From contig CALJVL010000013.1 in assembly GCA_937773775.1 (NCBI GenBank), forward strand, positions 62,001-126,000: a DNA stretch of 64,000 bases. The letters are read 5' to 3'. This DNA is from an uncultured Flavobacterium sp. Its GTDB lineage: Bacteria; Bacteroidota; Bacteroidia; Flavobacteriales; Flavobacteriaceae. Each line of letters starts with the position of its first letter. The stretch's first letter is position 1. Shown here in pieces: positions 18,353 through 27,985 of this stretch. Under the pieces are notes generated by a model. It saw only the letters and a program-made list of their open reading frames with translations. It had not been told where the DNA came from and made no database searches. Made by a program: the position numbers and the translations under genes.

Positions 18353-20062
18353 TTACTCTTTCAATCGGCACGCTTTAACATTTCCTTCTACGACTACTTC
18401 AGTCAATCCTAAGTAAGAAAGATTTTTCATGGCTTTGTCCCATTTTTTGCCGCTCAATTCAGATTTGATTTTAAGTAAACCAAATTCCATTTGGTTGTCA
18501 TTAGTTTGTAATAAAGCAACAATCAGTTTTTCGTCCTCTTCAAGTTCAACTTGAATTTGTTTTTTCTCAGGTCTCATTTGCGGGAACAATAATACTTCCT
18601 GGATAGAAGAGTTATTGGTCAAGAACATCATCAAACGGTCCATTCCAATCCCTAATCCAGAAGTTGGAGGCATTCCGTACTCTAAAGCTCTCAAGAAATC
18701 TTCATCGATTATTCCGTTGGCCTCATCATCGCCCTTTTCAGATAGCCTCATTTGCTCCTCGAAACGGGCTCTTTGGTCAATCGGGTCATTTAATTCAGAA
18801 TAGGCATTTGCGACTTCTTTACCACAAACCATTAATTCGAAACGTTCCGTCAATTCCGGATTGTCCCTGTGTTGTTTGCAAAGAGGAGACATTTCCTTTG
18901 GGTAATCAGTAATGAAAGTAGGTTGGATATAATTTCCTTCGCATTTAGCACCAAAAATCTCATCAATCAATTTTCCTTTACCCATAGTCGCATCGACAAT
19001 AATACCCATTGCCGTTGTCGCCTCGTATAATTCCATTTCATTTTTGCCAGAAATGTCAAAACCGGTAAAATGCTTGATAGAATCTGTCATCGTTACACGC
19101 GCATAAGGTGCTTTGAAGTTGATTTTATGCGCTCCAAAAGTCGCTTCACTCGTACCGTTAACCGCAACAGCGCAATGCTCCAACAAGTTTTCGGTAAATT
19201 TCATCATCCAGTTGTAGTCTTTGTAGGCTACATATATTTCCATGGCGGTAAATTCTGGGTTGTGCGTGCGGTCCATTCCTTCGTTTCTGAAGTTTTTTGA
19301 GAATTCATACACCCCTTCAAATCCACCTACAATCAATCTTTTTAAGTACAACTCATTGGCAATACGCATGTACAACGGCATGTCCAGAGAGTTGTGGTGC
19401 GTGATAAAAGGTCTCGCCGCCGCACCACCGGGAATTGGTTGTAGAACAGGCGTCTCAACCTCAAGGTAGCCTTTGTCGTTAAAGAAAGAACGCATCGCGT
19501 TAAACATTTTTGTTCTCTTGATAAATGTTTCTTTCACGTGGTCGTTCACAGTTAAATCCACGTATCTACGACGGTATCTTTGTTCTGGATCAGCAAATGC
19601 ATCGTACGTTTTTCCGTCTGCATCTGTTTTTACTACAGGAAGTGGTTTCAAGGCTTTTGCCAAAACCGTCAAGCCATAAATATGAACCGAAATTTCACCT
19701 ACTTGTGTTTTGAAGACCGTTCCGCGAACTCCAATAAAATCACCAATATCCAACAGTTTTTTGAAAACCACGTTGTACATAGTTTTTTCCTCATCATCCG
19801 AAATGTCATCTCTGGATACATAAATTTGAATGCGTCCTTCGGCATCTTTCAATTCTGCAAACGAAGCTTTTCCCATAATACGTTTTCCCATCAATCGTCC
19901 TGCAAGAATCACTTCTTTCCCTTCGTACTTTTCGAAATCGGCAAGAATGTCGCTCGAATAAGCGGTAGTTACAAATTCGTTAGCTGGATAGGGGTCAATT
20001 CCCAAATTGCGTAATTCTGTGAGTGCTTCTCTACGTAATATTTCTTGCTCGGATAATGCCAT
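18353..20062 (-). CDS. lysS: Lysine--tRNA ligase
   Basis: This class II synthetase charges tRNA-Lys. It has an N-terminal OB-fold anticodon domain (about 55-165, with VILAGRLMGKRIMGKASFAE) and a catalytic domain with motif 2 (FRNEGMDRTHNPEFTAMEIY) and motif 3 (GLGIGMDRLMM). A tail of about 65 residues after the usual 505-residue E. coli end is normal for Bacteroidota LysS. A good promoter lies upstream (TTTG, 20 bases, TATCTTTG) and a strong terminator follows. The ATG at 20062 begins MALSEQEILRREAL, the expected N-terminus. Confidence 0.98.
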   Translation of the reverse strand: MALSEQEILRREALTELRNLGIDPYPANEFVTTAYSSDILADFEKYEGKEVILAGRLMGKRIMGKASFAELKDAEGRIQIYVSRDDISDDEEKTMYNVVFKKLLDIGDFIGVRGTVFKTQVGEISVHIYGLTVLAKALKPLPVVKTDADGKTYDAFADPEQRYRRRYVDLTVNDHVKETFIKRTKMFNAMRSFFNDKGYLEVETPVLQPIPGGAAARPFITHHNSLDMPLYMRIANELYLKRLIVGGFEGVYEFSKNFRNEGMDRTHNPEFTAMEIYVAYKDYNWMMKFTENLLEHCAVAVNGTSEATFGAHKINFKAPYARVTMTDSIKHFTGFDISGKNEMELYEATTAMGIIVDATMGKGKLIDEIFGAKCEGNYIQPTFITDYPKEMSPLCKQHRDNPELTERFELMVCGKEVANAYSELNDPIDQRARFEEQMRLSEKGDDEANGIIDEDFLRALEYGMPPTSGLGIGMDRLMMFLTNNSSIQEVLLFPQMRPEKKQIQVELEEDEKLIVALLQTNDNQMEFGLLKIKSELSGKKWDKAMKNLSYLGLTEVVVEGNVKACRLKE

Positions 20063-20395
20063 TTTATGCTGATTTTAAGACGGCAAAGATAGTCTTTATG
20101 TGGTAAAGTTGCAAAGTGAAAAAGTTGCAATGTCAGATTATTAAATTGTCTGAATTTAGGAGCAGAATCGACCGTCGTTTAAGGACAACTTATCCCAGCT
20201 TAGGCTTTATAAAGTCGCTGCTGCGAATGGGATATCACTGCAAACGAAGTTCGCTGAACTCGGATTGAAAATAAATGACAGTGAAGTAATCTGGTGTATT
20301 AGAAAACGGGTAGTGTTTGTAAGAATCTTTTGTTAAATATATTATCTAAAACCAAAAGTACTGTACATTTAGGGACATAAAATTTAGGGATAAAA
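20063..20395. other. Spacer between lysS and the lipoprotein gene
   Basis: This divergent 333-base spacer contains the lysS promoter at its left end. The middle (about 20155-20270) is noticeably less AT-rich than its surroundings but shows no start, motif or RNA fold that I recognise. It may be an old gene remnant. Confidence 0.4.
20084..20115 (-). promoter_or_regulatory. Promoter of lysS
   Basis: On the minus strand TTTG (20112-20115) is followed after 20 bases by TATCTTTG (20084-20091). Both boxes and the spacing fit the Bacteroidota housekeeping promoter. Confidence 0.65.
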
Positions 20396-21121
20396 ATGAA
20401 ACATACCTTTTTTTTGCTACTGCTGCTACTGTTTGCAAGTTGTGAGCTTACTGAAACTTTACACATAAACGCAGATAATAGCGGAACGATTGAATTTGAC
20501 AGTCATCGGAACGAAAACAGCTATATGCAAATTGCGAGAGAGGAATATTCTAAAGAAACCGTTTTCAGGGATACAACCTATATTTTTCAGGAGTATATTA
20601 ATAAGTACAATGCTAATTTTATTAAATATACTTTAAAGGAACAAGAGTTGTTTAATCGCTTTGAAAATGTAAAAGTGCACATCAGGAAAAGTGCTTTTGA
20701 CAAAGAATTTAGAACTACTATCACACAAGCTTTTCAAAAAGTGGAAGACATAGCGGACCTTTCTAAAACAGAAAACTACGCAGATGATATTAAATACAAT
20801 TATGCTTTAACGGCAGAAGAGCATTATTATAACATACGATATGTCTTAAACGGAAAGCGTTTTAACAGGATTGTAACTATTACAGATGAAAGTATCTTCC
20901 AGAGAGAAAAAGAAAAAAGTAAAAAATATGAAGAGCGACTTGCAAATTTTAATTTGGTCCAAACCTACACTTTAAAATATCATTTTCCTGGAAAAATTAA
21001 ATTCGTCTCAAAGAACAATGCTATAATTTGTGATGATAAAAAAATGCTTGAATTACAGTTTTTAATCTCAGAATTTTTGCAAGACCCAGTAAGCACCAAT
21101 CTAGAAGTAGTCTTGGAATAA
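20396..21121 (+). CDS. Uncharacterised lipoprotein
   Basis: This 241-residue protein starts MKHTFFLLLLLLFASCELTE with the lipid-attached cysteine at 16. The start of the mature part, ETLHINADNSGTIEFD, is beta-strand-like and resembles the opening of envelope lipoproteins in which a gradient is assembled from strands. The rest is charged, with helices around 40-180 and KYHFPGKIKFVSKNNAIICD near the end. I do not recognise the family. It lies between lysS and lipB and reads with lipB, though lipB has its own promoter. Confidence 0.75.
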   Translation: MKHTFFLLLLLLFASCELTETLHINADNSGTIEFDSHRNENSYMQIAREEYSKETVFRDTTYIFQEYINKYNANFIKYTLKEQELFNRFENVKVHIRKSAFDKEFRTTITQAFQKVEDIADLSKTENYADDIKYNYALTAEEHYYNIRYVLNGKRFNRIVTITDESIFQREKEKSKKYEERLANFNLVQTYTLKYHFPGKIKFVSKNNAIICDDKKMLELQFLISEFLQDPVSTNLEVVLE

Positions 21122-21143
21122 TGGTTTTAGTATGCTTTGAACC

Positions 21144-21176
21144 TTTGCAACTTCAAGCTAAAACTTTGTACCTTTG
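21144..21176 (+). promoter_or_regulatory. Promoter of lipB
   Basis: TTTG (21144-21147), 21 bases, then TACCTTTG (21169-21176), 31 bases before the lipB ATG. The pattern AACCTTTGC or TACCTTTGT occurs three times between 21140 and 21195, so alternative start points are possible. Confidence 0.6.
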
Positions 21177-21207
21177 TAGCTCAAAACCTTTGCAGCTTTA
21201 AAAAGAA

Positions 21208-21912
21208 ATGAACAAAATCATCAAACTTCACGATTTAGGAAATAAAGATTTCAAAGAAACTTGGGAATATCAAGAAGAATTATTCAAAGGAGTTGTTGAT
21301 TTAAAAATTAGGAATAGGAGAGAAGAACTTAATCTTGAAACTCCAAATTACTTTCTTTTTGTAGAACATCCGCATGTCTACACTTTGGGCAAAAGTGGGG
21401 ATTTAAGTAACTTGTTGTTGTCCGAAAAGCAATTGGAGGCCAAGGGAGCAGCTTTTTACAAAATCAATCGCGGCGGTGATATTACCTATCACGGACCCGG
21501 GCAAATCGTAGGTTACCCTATAATTGATTTAGAAAATTTCTTTACTGACATTCATAAATACCTGCGTTTTCTCGAAGAAGCAATTATCCTTACATTACAA
21601 GAATATGGAATCATTTGCGGACGTAGCGAAGGCGAAACCGGAGTTTGGTTAGGTGCAGAAACGCCATTTGCCAGAAAAATTTGTGCCATGGGAGTGCGAG
21701 CGTCTCGTTGGGTGACCATGCACGGATTCGCTCTGAACGTAAATGCTGATCTGGGATACTTTGACAATATCATTCCTTGCGGGATTCGCGGTAAAGCAGT
21801 AACCTCTTTAAATGTTGAACTTGGAGTTGAAAAAGTAGACGAAGAAGAAGTGAAAGAAAAAATCCTCAAACATTTCTCCCATCTTTTTGAAGCTACTTTC
21901 GAGAAATCTTAA
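21208..21912 (+). CDS. lipB: Octanoyl-ACP:protein N-octanoyltransferase (lipoyl synthesis)
   Basis: LipB moves octanoate from acyl carrier protein to lipoyl domains, which LipA then converts to lipoyl groups. The family signature [18 protein letters not shown] is present near residue 93, and the catalytic pair Cys191 and Lys196 lies in [12 protein letters not shown]. The 234-residue length is full. Its last 20 bases overlap the end of the convergent rnhB gene. Confidence 0.97.
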   Translation: MNKIIKLHDLGNKDFKETWEYQEELFKGVVDLKIRNRREELNLETPNYFLFVEHPHVYTLGKSGDLSNLLLSEKQLEAKGAAFYKINRGGDITYHGPGQIVGYPIIDLENFFTDIHKYLRFLEEAIILTLQEYGIICGRSEGETGVWLGAETPFARKICAMGVRASRWVTMHGFALNVNADLGYFDNIIPCGIRGKAVTSLNVELGVEKVDEEEVKEKILKHFSHLFEATFEKS

Positions 21913-22573
21913 ATCGCAAATCAAAAGAATACTGTTCCGGCAATAATCGAAAACTCATTCGGTGGTATTTAGTCACTCCATATTCTCTTATCGCTTCGCG
22001 GTGTTCTTTGGTGGGATAGCCTTTGTTTTTTTTCCAGTTGTACATTGGGTATTCATCATGAATTAGATTCATGTATTCGTCGCGATAGGTTTTTGCCAAA
22101 ACAGACGCAGCTGCAATACTCATGAATTTTGAATCCCCTTGTATAATACTTGTACTAGGAATAGAACTGAGAAATTCAATTTCTGCTGCTGTATAAATTT
22201 TTCCTGCTTTATTTGTAATTCCATTTTTGTGAATAAACGGAGCGTTTCCGTCAACGATAATATACTCTGGTTGTGGCACAAGTTTCAAGACGCACTCCTG
22301 CATCGCTTTTATCGAAGCATTGATTATGTTGATTTTATCAATTACATTAGGTTCTAGATGCGAAACCGAAAAGCAAAGAGCTTCTTCCTCTATAATAGGT
22401 TTTAATTTTTCTCTTACTTTTTCCGAAAGCTGCTTGCTATCGTTAAGAGTTATATTTATAAAATCAGCCGGCAGTATTACCGCGGCAGCAGTGACCGGAC
22501 CAGCAAGACAACCACGTCCAGCCTCGTCAGTTCCGGCCTCAAGAATAATTTTCGAAAAATTAGTTAAAAGCAT
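21893..22573 (-). CDS. rnhB: Ribonuclease HII
   Basis: RNase HII removes RNA from RNA-DNA hybrids, including single misincorporated ribonucleotides. The active-site block [14 protein letters not shown] gives Asp16 and Glu17; further conserved parts are YIIVDGN (third Asp), [20 protein letters not shown] and [17 protein letters not shown]. The 226 residues match the family. The -7 box TATATTTG ends only about 10 bases before the ATG, so the mRNA is probably nearly leaderless. The gene converges on lipB with a 20-base overlap. Confidence 0.97.
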   Translation of the reverse strand: MLLTNFSKIILEAGTDEAGRGCLAGPVTAAAVILPADFINITLNDSKQLSEKVREKLKPIIEEEALCFSVSHLEPNVIDKINIINASIKAMQECVLKLVPQPEYIIVDGNAPFIHKNGITNKAGKIYTAAEIEFLSSIPSTSIIQGDSKFMSIAAASVLAKTYRDEYMNLIHDEYPMYNWKKNKGYPTKEHREAIREYGVTKYHRMSFRLLPEQYSFDLRFKISRK

Positions 22574-22582
22574 CTTTTTTCA

Positions 22583-22590
22583 CAAATATA
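22583..22590 (-). promoter_or_regulatory. -7 promoter box of rnhB
   Basis: TATATTTG on the minus strand matches TAnnTTTG and ends 9 bases before the rnhB ATG, suggesting a leaderless or nearly leaderless mRNA. Confidence 0.5.
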
Positions 22591-22871
22591 GAACAAAATC
22601 TTTTTTAAGTTATTTGTTTAATTCTGCACTTAGGAAATAATATTGAAAATTCGAAAATGGTAGTATACACTCGTTAAATTTAATTGCTTATCAAAGAATT
22701 TAATGTTTTTATAATAAACGATAAATATCATCAGAAGTGGCATAATAATATCAGCTGATTTACTTAAGAGCCCCTTAAAAAGAACGAAAAGTATGATATT
22801 CACCTCCGTTTGAGTTAATTTTAATCGCAAGAATTATTTTTTATTGAAATCATTAAAACTAAAATTATAAC

Positions 22872-22906
22872 AAATAAACAAAATAATGTTTTTATTTTGT
22901 TTATTT
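22872..22906. repeat. Perfect 15-bp AT-rich inverted repeat upstream of SusC
   Basis: Arms 22872-22886 and 22892-22906 are exact inverted copies around a 5-base spacer, built from AAACAAAAT-type sequence. It lies about 150 bases before the SusC start and could be a regulator site or a cruciform. No GC core is present, so it is a poor terminator. Confidence 0.6.
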
Positions 22907-23053
22907 TGTTTAATTGTTTCTTGATAATTAAAATAATAAAAAATACCCTATATTCACATACAAATGTTAAAATTTTAATTATTTATATTAAATTTAGGTT
23001 AATTAATTATTAATGACGAATCTTTGCTACATAACTAATTCAAAATAAATAAT

Positions 23054-26000
23054 ATGAAATCAAAGTACAAATGGATTTTTTCATTGCTATTGGCTCTGTC
23101 AATGCAAATTGTGTTCGCACAAGAGAAAACTGTTACAGGTGTAGTTTCGGATGCGGCAGGGCCAATCCCTGGTGTGAACGTTTTGGTCAAAGGAACCAAA
23201 AGATCAATTCAAACTGATTTTAACGGTAAGTATGCAATTCAAGCCAAAACTGGTGACGTTTTAAGTTTTTCATACATTGGGATGAAAGAGGCTGCAGTCA
23301 CTGTTGGGGCTTCATCTGCAGTTAATCTAAAAATGTCGCAAGCTGATTATGCTTTAGAGGAAGTTGTTGTTGTAGGTTACGGTACACAAAAGAAAAAAGA
23401 CGTAACAGGTTCTATTTCATCAATTAAGGGTAGTGCTATAGCAAATTTAGCTACACCTAGTTTTGAATCGCAACTTGCTGGTCGAGCTGCTGGAGTACAA
23501 GTTACAACTAACTCGGGAGTATTAGGCCAAGCACCTGTAATTCGTATCCGTGGAGTCGGATCTATTTCATCTGGTACTTTTCCATTAGTAGTGGTAGATG
23601 GTGTGCCGATTTTTACTGGCGATGTAGGTGGATACGCTAACACAAACGGGTTAGGTGATATTAACCCAGCAGATATCGAATCAACCGAGGTTCTCAAAGA
23701 CGGATCAGCAACGGCTATCTATGGATCTAGAGCGGCAAACGGAGTGATTTTAATTACAACTAAAAGAGGTAAAGGTGGTAGATTTACAGCAAACTACAAT
23801 ACTTACATTGGTATTTTACAACCAGTAAAATTCCTTGATTTATTAAAAACACCTGATTTCATAACAATTTCGAACGAGAAAAGAAGCAACAGAGGAGTTT
23901 CAGAATGGGCTAACGGAACTGCTTTCAACACTGATTGGCAGAAAGCTGTTCTTAGATCAAATGCTTTACAAGTAGATCACAATTTATCCTTATCTGGTTC
24001 AACAGATAAAACAAGCTATTACTTCTCGATGGGTTACAACAATCAAGAGGGTGTAGCACTAGCTAACGAGCAAACAAGATACAATCTTAGAGCAAATGTT
24101 GATCAAAAGATTAGACCTTGGCTAACAATAGGAACAAACATTGCTATTTCTAGAACTACGAACACAGGATTAAATGTTGGTGTGAATGCCTTATCTGGAT
24201 TAATGTTTAATGCACAAAGACAATTGCCAAATACGCCAGTATTCGATGAAACAAATCCAACTGGTTACAATATAATAGGTCCTTCTGTAGGGCAGGGAGA
24301 AAATTTTTCGATAATCGCAAATAATATACCAAACATAAGATATGTTTTAGATAATAATGTTTTACGATCTAAAATAGATAGAACTTTGGCAAGCTTGTTC
24401 GCGAATATTAAATTTTCTAACAGCGTAAACTTTAAAACTCAAGCAAGTGTCGATGCAATTGGAACTGAAGGTTTTACTTACTTAAATCCTATTAATGGAG
24501 ATGGAGTTGGAGTAGCTGGACTCATTCGAAATGACTTTTCTAACTTAACGCGTTGGAATGTTCAAAACGTTTTATCTTATAATAAAACATTTGGAGAATC
24601 ACACAATGTATCAGCGACTGGTATATATGAGGCGCAACAACAAAGAGTAAGTAATTTCTTCGCTGGTGGTAATGGTCTATCATCAACATTTTTTAACCAG
24701 AATGTAATTTCTGGATCATACACGACACCAATTTCGGGAGGATCACTTTCGGAAAATGGAATTATATCTTATGCAGCTAGAGCGAACTACAATTACAAAG
24801 AGAAATATTTTGTACAAGGTTCGATCCGTACAGATGGAATTTCTTCATTACCAACTGCAAATAAATGGGGAACTTTCCCCGGGGTATCTGCAGGCTGGGC
24901 AGTAAGTAAAGAAAATTTCATGTCCAGTCTAGAAAATATCGTTTCTGACTTTAAATTAAGAGCATCTTATGCTGAAGTTGGAAATGTGAGCATAGGTAAC
25001 TACCCTTATCTAGGATTATATAGTAATGCAAAATATGCTGATTATAACGGTATCGCTTATTCACAAGCTGGAAACGATCAATTAAGATGGGAGACATCTC
25101 TAAAAACAGACTACGGAGTTGATTTAAGTTTATTCAGTAATCGCTTAAAAGTAACTTATGACTACTTCATTAACAATCAAAATGGTTTAATTTTAGCAGT
25201 GCCTCAACCAGTTTCTTTAGGTGTACCAGGTAACTCAATATCTCAAAATATTGGAGCTTTGAAAAATACCGGACATGAATTATCTTTGGATTTTGATGCT
25301 TTTAGAGGTGACAAATTTACTTGGAACATCAACTCTAATGTCTCATTTGTTAAAAGTGAAGTCGTAACATTAGTTAATGGGCAAGACATCTTATCTGGTG
25401 ACAACTTACTAAGAGAAGGAGAATCGCCTAACGCTATTTTTGGATTTAAATATTTCGGAGTGAATGCTGCAAACGGAAATCCAGTATACTACAAAAATGA
25501 CGGATCTTTAGTTCAAGGAAATATTGACACTCAATCTTACAGGGTTTTTGACCCAGCCAATCCAGCTGATATCTCTGTCGGATCATCTTTAGGAGATAAT
25601 GACAAAAGGGTTATAGGTAACACACTTCCTACTTACTTTGGGTCCATTATAAACACAATGAAGTATAAAAATTTAGATTTTACTTTCATGTTTCGTTTTA
25701 GTGGTGGAAATAAAATTTTCAATTCAACAAGAAGAGGTGGTTTAGGACAAAATTTTAATAATAACACGACTGAAATACTTGGTAGATGGCAAAGTGCTTC
25801 AAATCCTGGAGATGGATGGACACCAAGGCTTAGAGATGACAGGGAAACTTTTATTAACATAAATCAAGCATCAACTAGATTCTTAGAAAATGGTGACTTT
25901 GTAAAGCTTGATAATATAACGCTTGGTTACAGTTTTGGTAGAAACCTTACAGAAAAATTAAACATTGATAAATTTAGATTATATGTACAAGGACAAAATC

Positions 26001-26116
26001 TGCTTGTAATTACAAAGTATAAAGGTTTAGATCCAGAAATGGAAATTCAAGGAGTAGATTTAAATGGAACTCCAAGAACGACAATATTTACAATGGGGCT
26101 AAATGTTAGTTTCTAA
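23054..26116 (+). CDS. SusC/RagA-type TonB-dependent outer membrane transporter
   Basis: This 1020-residue receptor has a signal peptide (MKSKYKWIFSLLLALSMQIVFAQ region), then the carboxypeptidase-like N-terminal domain (about 25-105: VTGVVSDAAGPIPGVNVLVKG). The TonB plug follows, with the SusC hallmark ALEEVVVVGYGTQKKKDVTG near 105-125, then a 22-stranded barrel ending in FTMGLNVSF with the terminal Phe. SusC proteins import glycans or peptides captured by their SusD partner, encoded 17 bases downstream. No glycoside hydrolase, protease or sensor gene lies alongside, so the substrate cannot be inferred. Confidence 0.97.
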   Translation: MKSKYKWIFSLLLALSMQIVFAQEKTVTGVVSDAAGPIPGVNVLVKGTKRSIQTDFNGKYAIQAKTGDVLSFSYIGMKEAAVTVGASSAVNLKMSQADYALEEVVVVGYGTQKKKDVTGSISSIKGSAIANLATPSFESQLAGRAAGVQVTTNSGVLGQAPVIRIRGVGSISSGTFPLVVVDGVPIFTGDVGGYANTNGLGDINPADIESTEVLKDGSATAIYGSRAANGVILITTKRGKGGRFTANYNTYIGILQPVKFLDLLKTPDFITISNEKRSNRGVSEWANGTAFNTDWQKAVLRSNALQVDHNLSLSGSTDKTSYYFSMGYNNQEGVALANEQTRYNLRANVDQKIRPWLTIGTNIAISRTTNTGLNVGVNALSGLMFNAQRQLPNTPVFDETNPTGYNIIGPSVGQGENFSIIANNIPNIRYVLDNNVLRSKIDRTLASLFANIKFSNSVNFKTQASVDAIGTEGFTYLNPINGDGVGVAGLIRNDFSNLTRWNVQNVLSYNKTFGESHNVSATGIYEAQQQRVSNFFAGGNGLSSTFFNQNVISGSYTTPISGGSLSENGIISYAARANYNYKEKYFVQGSIRTDGISSLPTANKWGTFPGVSAGWAVSKENFMSSLENIVSDFKLRASYAEVGNVSIGNYPYLGLYSNAKYADYNGIAYSQAGNDQLRWETSLKTDYGVDLSLFSNRLKVTYDYFINNQNGLILAVPQPVSLGVPGNSISQNIGALKNTGHELSLDFDAFRGDKFTWNINSNVSFVKSEVVTLVNGQDILSGDNLLREGESPNAIFGFKYFGVNAANGNPVYYKNDGSLVQGNIDTQSYRVFDPANPADISVGSSLGDNDKRVIGNTLPTYFGSIINTMKYKNLDFTFMFRFSGGNKIFNSTRRGGLGQNFNNNTTEILGRWQSASNPGDGWTPRLRDDRETFININQASTRFLENGDFVKLDNITLGYSFGRNLTEKLNIDKFRLYVQGQNLLVITKYKGLDPEMEIQGVDLNGTPRTTIFTMGLNVSF

Positions 26117-26133
26117 TTCAAAAAATAAATAAG

Positions 26134-27762
26134 ATGAAAAATAAAAATAAATTCTTAAATAGTTGGGGTTCAAAATTTTTAGCTTCAGTATTTTTGACAA
26201 CTACGTTATTCACGTCATGTAGCGAGGAAAAAACCATCGAACTAGAGCCGTTCAACAGTATCTCTGAAAATGCTGCTTTCACTACACCTGCACTTATAGA
26301 ACTATCTGTAACTGGTATGTACAACGCGGCCGCATTAGGAGATTATAATGGTAATAATCCTAGAGGTTATATTTTTGGTGCTGCATTTGTGCAACAAGGA
26401 GACAATAGAGGTGAAGATGCTGTAAACTTAGCTACGTTTTATCAATTAACTTATACAGGAACCTACGACACAAACACTGCTAATAATACTTATTATTGGG
26501 CTGATGGATATCGTTTAATCAACAGAGCTAACATAATAATTGAAGGAGTAACTAATGCATTACAAGCTGGTACCATTACTCAAGCAGTTGCTGATGATTA
26601 CATTGGACAGGCGAAATTTTTTAGAGCTATTGCACACAATGAAATTTTAATACATCATGCGAGACCATTCCAAGATAATCCAAGTACTAATCTTGGGATT
26701 CCCTACAGAGAGATACCTAATAACACTGCTACAAATATTGAGGCAAGTCTTTTACAAGGTAGAAATACCGTTGCTGAGTGCTATGATAAAATCTTAAAAG
26801 ATCTTGACGATGCTGAAGCATTAACTGCATCAAAAAGCGTAAGATCGTTAACAGCTAAAATTGACAGAATAACTAAAGAAGCAGCAATCGCTTACAAAAC
26901 TAGAGTATATTTGCACATGCGTCGTTGGGATAAGGTAATTTCAGAAGGAATTAAACTAAATGGAGCGTATACAATTACGGCTAGCCCAGAGACTCCTTTC
27001 TCGAATAACTTAAGTAATACAGAGTCAATTTTCTCTCTTGCTCAAAGTGCAGTTAACAACCCTAGTGCAAACGGTGCATTAGCAAATATGTATCACCCTC
27101 CAGTTCCTGCTGCCTCAAATGGTAGAGGTCTAGTAGCGATCAGTCCAATAATTTGGAGAAATCCAAGTTGGTTATCTGATGATAAACGTAGAGCAGAAGG
27201 AACCATGGTTATAACTGGAAGGACTGGTTACTATCCGGGAACTAAATTTACTAAAAAGTACAAAGACGCTGTAAATAAAACAGACGCTTCACCAGTTATC
27301 AGATACGCAGAAGTTGCTTTAAATATGGCTGAAGCTTATGCGAGGCAAAGTGATGTGGTGAATGGATTAGTATGTTTGAACTCAGTTAGAGATCGTTCGT
27401 TAGCAACGCCAGCAACTCAATCTTATACTGCTACTTCATTTGCTAACAATGTAGAATTATTGAAAGCCGTTTTAGTAGAAAGAAGAATTGAATTTGTAAT
27501 GGAAGGGCGTAGATGGCCAGATATTAGCAGGTTGCAAAATGATGACTTAGCGCCAATTGTAGGTATACCTGCAAAAGTAGCAAATGGTGGATTTTCAAGT
27601 TTAGCACTCGCAGAGCCTGCTTATGCAACACAAACCCCTTATACAGGAGCATTAACTGTGAATGCAATTCCTTACACAGACTATAAATTTATTTGGCCAA
27701 TACCGATATTAGAAACTAATTCAAACCCAACATTAAAAGCACAGCAAAATCCTGGTTACTAA
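26134..27762 (+). CDS. SusD/RagB-type nutrient-binding outer membrane lipoprotein
   Basis: This 542-residue protein begins with a lipoprotein signal ending LTTTLFTSC (cysteine near residue 29), followed by SEEKTIELEPFNSISENAAF. The SusD fold follows with TPR-like helices: YYWADGYRLINRANIIIEG, QAKFFRAIAHNEILIHHARP, AIAYKTRVYLHMRRWDKVI, and the RagB C-terminal part (RYAEVALNMAEAYARQ, LVERRIEFVMEGRRWPDISR). It sits on the SusC barrel at the cell surface and binds the substrate. It follows the SusC gene by 17 bases as one operon closed by a strong terminator. Confidence 0.97.
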   Translation: MKNKNKFLNSWGSKFLASVFLTTTLFTSCSEEKTIELEPFNSISENAAFTTPALIELSVTGMYNAAALGDYNGNNPRGYIFGAAFVQQGDNRGEDAVNLATFYQLTYTGTYDTNTANNTYYWADGYRLINRANIIIEGVTNALQAGTITQAVADDYIGQAKFFRAIAHNEILIHHARPFQDNPSTNLGIPYREIPNNTATNIEASLLQGRNTVAECYDKILKDLDDAEALTASKSVRSLTAKIDRITKEAAIAYKTRVYLHMRRWDKVISEGIKLNGAYTITASPETPFSNNLSNTESIFSLAQSAVNNPSANGALANMYHPPVPAASNGRGLVAISPIIWRNPSWLSDDKRRAEGTMVITGRTGYYPGTKFTKKYKDAVNKTDASPVIRYAEVALNMAEAYARQSDVVNGLVCLNSVRDRSLATPATQSYTATSFANNVELLKAVLVERRIEFVMEGRRWPDISRLQNDDLAPIVGIPAKVANGGFSSLALAEPAYATQTPYTGALTVNAIPYTDYKFIWPIPILETNSNPTLKAQQNPGY

Positions 27763-27792
27763 GTGTAAATAAAATACAGTTAATCTATGGGA

Positions 27793-27829
27793 AAATCCTG
27801 ATTACTTTAAGTAGTCAGGATTTTTTTTA
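27793..27829 (+). terminator. Terminator after the SusC-SusD operon
   Basis: A 15-bp stem (27793-27807 with 27811-27825, one G-U pair) and a 3-base loop lead into a run of T. Confidence 0.85.
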
Positions 27830-27943
27830 TATTTCAACCGCTATTATTTCTTAGCTTAAAATGAATATGTGAATTAAAGGAGTCGAAGTCAATATTATAT
27901 TCTATAAATCAAGGTCTTTTTTTATTTATAGCTTTTTATCATT

Positions 27944-27951
27944 TACCTTTG
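27944..27951 (+). promoter_or_regulatory. -7 promoter box of the porin gene
   Basis: TACCTTTG matches TAnnTTTG exactly and lies 34 bases before the porin ATG at 27986. Confidence 0.5.
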
Positions 27952-27985
27952 CCTTGTTATAATTGCCAATTCATATCCCTTTCCA

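Larger units (their letters stand above)
22574..23053. other. AT-rich spacer upstream of the SusC gene
   Basis: 480 bases, very AT-rich. The left end holds the rnhB promoter. A perfect 15-bp inverted repeat lies at 22872-22906. The region just before the SusC gene has only a near match to the -7 box (AATCTTTG around 23020). A 66-codon minus-strand frame here has no protein-like features. Confidence 0.5.

Noticed and set aside
21139..21195. Three CCTTTG-type repeats before lipB as a CRISPR-like or tandem array
   Set aside because: Units are short, unevenly spaced and explained by promoter boxes of the TAnnTTTG type.
22630..22830. A 66-codon minus-strand frame before SusC
   Set aside because: Hydrophobic and low in complexity, no start signal or family features; a by-product of AT-rich DNA.
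23054..27762. A full polysaccharide utilisation locus
   Set aside because: Only the SusC and SusD genes are present; no glycoside hydrolase, sulfatase or dedicated regulator lies beside them.
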